Source of the DNA: Anomaloglossus baeobatrachus
Lineage: Eukaryota; Chordata; Amphibia; Anura; Aromobatidae
NCBI RefSeq assembly: GCF_048569485.1
Contig: NC_134353.1
Coordinates: 72,871,908 to 72,935,907 of the forward strand
Reading direction: 5' to 3'
DNA: 64,000 bases
Shown: piece after piece, positions 61,066 through 64,000 of the stretch
How positions within the stretch are numbered: the first letter of the stretch is position 1
Layout: each line of letters begins with the position of its first letter
Translations under genes and position numbers: made by a program
The notes under the pieces: model-generated
Database searches by the model: none
Told to the model about the DNA's origin: nothing
The model's input: only the letters and a program-made list of their open reading frames with translations

Positions 61066-62718
61066 CAGTTAGGTCCAGAAATATTTGGACAGTGACACAA
61101 TTTTCGCGAGTTGGGCTCTGCATGCCACCACATTGGATTTGAAATGAAACCTCTACAACAGAATTCAAGTGCAGATTGTAACGTTTAATTTGAAGGTTTG
61201 AACAAAAATATCTGATAGAAATTGTAGGAATTGTACACATTTCTTTACAAACACTCCACATTTTAGGAGGTCAAAAGTAATTGGACAAATAAACCAAACC
61301 CAAACAAAATATTTTTATTTTCAATATTTTGTTGCGAATCCGTTGGAGGCAATCACTGCCTTAAGTCTGGAACCCATGGACATCACCAAACGCTGGGTTT
61401 CCTCCTTCTTAATGCTTTGCCAGGCCTTTACAGCCGCAGCCTTCAGGTCTTGCTTGTTTGTGGGTCTTTCCGTCTTAAGTCTGGATTTGAGCAAGTGAAA
61501 TGCATGCTCAATTGGGTTAAGATCTGGTGATTGACTTGGCCATTGCAGAATGTTCCACTTTTTTGCACTCATGAACTCCTGGGTAGCTTTGGCTGTATGC
61601 TTGGGGTCATTGTCCATCTGTACTATGAAGCGCCGTCCCATCAACTTTGCGGCATTTGGCTGAAACTGGGCTGAAAGTATATCCCGGTACACTTCAGAAT
61701 TCATCCGGCTACTCTTGTCTGCTGTTATGTCATCAATAAACACAAGTGACCCAGTGCCATTGAAAGCCATGCATGCCCATGCCATCACGTTGCCTCCACC
61801 ATGTTTTACAGAGGATGTGGTGTGCCTTGGATCATGTGCCGTTCCCTTTCTTCTCCAAACTTTTTTCTTCCCATCATTCTGGTACAGGTTGATCTTTGTC
61901 TCATCTGTCCATAGAATACTTTTCCAGAACTGAGCTGGCTTCATGAGGTGTTTTTCAGCAAATTTAACTCTGGCCTGTCTATTTTTGGAATTGATGAATG
62001 GTTTGCATCTAGATGTGAACCCTTTGTATTTACTTTCATGGAGTCTTCTCTTTACTGTTGACTTAGAGACAGATACACCTACTTCACTGAGAGTGTTCTG
62101 GACTTCAGTTGATGTTGTGAACGGGTTCTTCTTCACCAAAGAAAGTATGCGGCGATCATCCACCACTGTTGTCATCCGTGGACGCCCAGGCCTTTTTGAG
62201 TTCCCAAGCTCACCAGTCAATTCCTTTTTTCTCAGAATGTACCCGACTGTTGATTTTGCTACTCCAAGCATGTCTGCTATCTCTCTGATGGATTTTTTCT
62301 TTTTTTTTCAGCCTCAGGATGTTCTGCTTCACCTCAATTGAGAGTTCCTTAGACCACATGTTGTCTGGTCACAGCAACAGCTTCCAAATGCAAAACCACA
62401 CACCTGTAATCAACCCCAGACCTTTTAACTACTTCATTGATTACAGGTTAACGAGGGAGACGCCTTCAGAGTTAATTGCAGCCCTTAGATTCCCTTGTCC
62501 AATTACTTTTGGTCCCTTGAAAAAGAGGAGGCTATGCATTACAGAGCTATGATTCCTAAACCCTTTCTCCGATTTGGATGTGAAAACTCTCATATTGCAG
62601 CTGGGAGTGTGCACTTTCAGCCCATATTATATATATAATTGTATTTCTGAACATGTTTTTGTAAACAGCTAAAATAACAAAACTTGTGTCACTGTGCAAA
62701 TATTTCTGGACCTATCTG
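61066..62718 (-). mobile_element. Tc1-like DNA transposon, copy B (1653 bp)
   Basis: The ends are CAGTTAGGTCCAGAAATATT and, at the right, TATTTCTGGACCTATCTG, flanked by TA (61064-61065 and 62719-62720). It is almost identical to copy A base for base but lacks the nested 166-bp element, and it keeps the empty site near 62488. One end has a mismatch (CTATCTG against CTAACTG). Its transposase is broken. Confidence 0.93.
61321..62358 (-). pseudogene. Tc1-like transposase, frameshifted
   Basis: The frame matches the transposase of copy A from MLGVAKSTVG to the end, including WTDETKINLY, VQMDNDPKHTA and SPDLNPIEHAF (DD34E). Near 62290-62308 the run of T is nine where copy A has eight, so the Lys-rich stretch after residue 17 is out of frame with the expected start at 62358. 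Only a shortened frame starting inside the first helix-turn-helix (62271) stays open, lacking part of the DNA-binding region. It is therefore probably inactive. Confidence 0.9.
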
Positions 62719-62720
62719 TA

Positions 62721-63255
62721 TGGCAAGGGAGGGGTGAAAAAGTAGTGGAAAACCCCTTTAAAGGGGCGCAGGCATCAACAAATTCGGCACATTTTACACC
62801 AGCTTGCCCATCGTTAATACTGATGTACAAAGCACAAGTCTTCATGAATCCGGGGCTCGGTGGAAAGATACTCAGCTCTTCTTTTAGGACAGCGCATAAA
62901 TCTACACGTCTATAAGTAGATGAATATATGTCCATTCGGCTTCAAGATGTCTGAATTTTCTGTGGTTTATTTGCATTTCACGGAGCTGAGCCTTTCCACA
63001 CCCGTTCCGATGATTCGATATTTGATACGCCGAGTCTATGGGAATGTGCCCTTAGTCGTCGCACAGTATTGTTTTAATTATCTCCCTGTTACTTCATCTG
63101 AAAAACACCCAGAATATTTTAAGACCTGTAATGTCAGATGGAGCAGGTTAGGAGGGTGCACGAAATGATTGCAGCATTGTACCCAGAGTCGGCATGAAAA
63201 TCCCTATACAAAAGATACATGGTCAGCGGTGTGTCAACATTACAAGGGAATATAA
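62721..63255. other. Intron sequence without recognised features
   Basis: No exon or known repeat is evident. The segment between two mobile elements looks single-copy, although this cannot be tested here. Confidence 0.4.
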
Positions 63256-64000
63256 AGGGTACTTCTCAATAGCGAGATCGCTGCTGAGTCACAGGTTTGT
63301 GACGCACCAGTGACCCCATCAGCGATCTTGCTGTGTGTGACACTGAGCAGCGATCTGGCCCCTGCTGTGAAATCGCTGATAGTGACACACTGGTATGGTT
63401 CATTTTTTGCTCGTTGGTCTCCCGCTGTGCAGCACACATCAGCGCGTTTGACGGCGGGAGACCAACGAGCACCGACTCTGTGTAAGCGGTGTACGCTGGT
63501 TACCAGGGTAAATATCGGGTAACTAAGCAAAGCGCTTTGCTTGGTTACCTGATATTTACCTTGGTTACCAGCGTACACCGCTTAGCGCTGGCTCCCTGCA
63601 CACGTAAACAGGGTACACATCGGGTTACTAAGCAAAGCGCTTTGCTTAGTTACCCGATATTTACCCTGGCTACTTGTGCACAGAGCCAGTGCTAAGCAGT
63701 GTACGCTAGTAACCAAGGTAAATATCAGGTAAGCAAGCAAATTGCTTTGCTTAGTTACCCAATATTTACCCTGGCTACATGTGCAGGGAGCCAGCGCTAA
63801 GCGGTGGACGCTGGTAACCAAGGTAAATATCGGGTAACCAAACAAAGCGCTTTGCTTAGTTACCCGATATTTACCTTGGTTACCAAGCGCAGAGTCGCTG
63901 GTGAGATCTGCCTGATTGACAGCTCACCAGTGACCATGTAGCAACGCACCAGTGATCCTAACCAGGTCTTATCGTGGTCGGAATCGCTGGTACATCGTTT
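63256..64000. mobile_element. Non-autonomous DNA element with internal palindromic repeats, copy 2 (cut by window end)
   Basis: The element starts after TAA with AGGGTACTTCTCAATAGCGA, the complement of the right end of 46735-47394. At least four palindromic modules follow, for example 63507-63560 and 63822-63875. The last bases, GTGGTCGGAATCGCTGGTAC, match the start of copy 1 on the other strand, so only the last few bases are missing. It is longer than copy 1 because it holds more modules. Confidence 0.82.

Overview
The window looks like vertebrate nuclear DNA, most likely from a frog (anuran amphibian). It has split exons with GT/AG junctions in very long introns. It is packed with amphibian-type repeats: DIRS tyrosine-recombinase retrotransposons, Tc1-like transposons, L2-clade LINEs, tRNA-SINEs, a Helitron, many short inverted-repeat elements and several long minisatellites. 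The species call is an inference from repeat content and protein similarity.

Two host genes are present, head to head. On the minus strand the first coding exon of TRMT44 (tRNA-Ser uridine-44 2'-O-methyltransferase) lies at 4154-4475. Its first intron begins with a 3.4-kb, 30-bp GC-rich minisatellite (696-4135). On the plus strand six coding exons of ACOX3 (peroxisomal branched-chain acyl-CoA oxidase 3) lie at 8918-9079, 11911-12144, 15682-15756, 24613-24702, 42402-42545 and 43698-43786. They cover the N-terminal helical domain and the start of the FAD-binding middle domain. The remaining ACOX3 exons must lie beyond 64000. The same divergent TRMT44/ACOX3 pair is known in human, so 4476-5046 is probably a shared promoter; it holds a CRE, an E-box and several YY1-like motifs.

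The rest is intronic repeat. 5-16 kb: hAT-, Harbinger- and other inverted-repeat elements plus an L2 LINE. 16.6-22.7 kb, 27.3-33.3 kb, 36.1-42.2 kb and 48.5-54.5 kb: four copies of one DIRS family, all in the sense direction of ACOX3. 25.0-26.8 kb and 61.1-62.7 kb: two nearly identical Tc1-like elements, one with an open transposase. 33.9-35.6 kb: a 29-bp minisatellite. 44.0-44.7 kb: a 36-bp minisatellite. 45.9-47.5 kb: nested short elements. 48.1-57.4 kb: a minus-strand Helitron that carries 33-bp and 21-bp minisatellites and was itself entered by the fourth DIRS copy. 57.5-64 kb: more inverted-repeat elements.

The long uninterrupted reading frames in the minisatellites follow from stop-free repeat units and are not genes. 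The observations most worth follow-up are the G-quadruplex-rich array inside TRMT44, the cluster of four sense DIRS copies with matched terminal hairpins, the Helitron loaded with minisatellites, and the exact empty-site evidence for a 166-bp Harbinger-like element inside a Tc1 copy.
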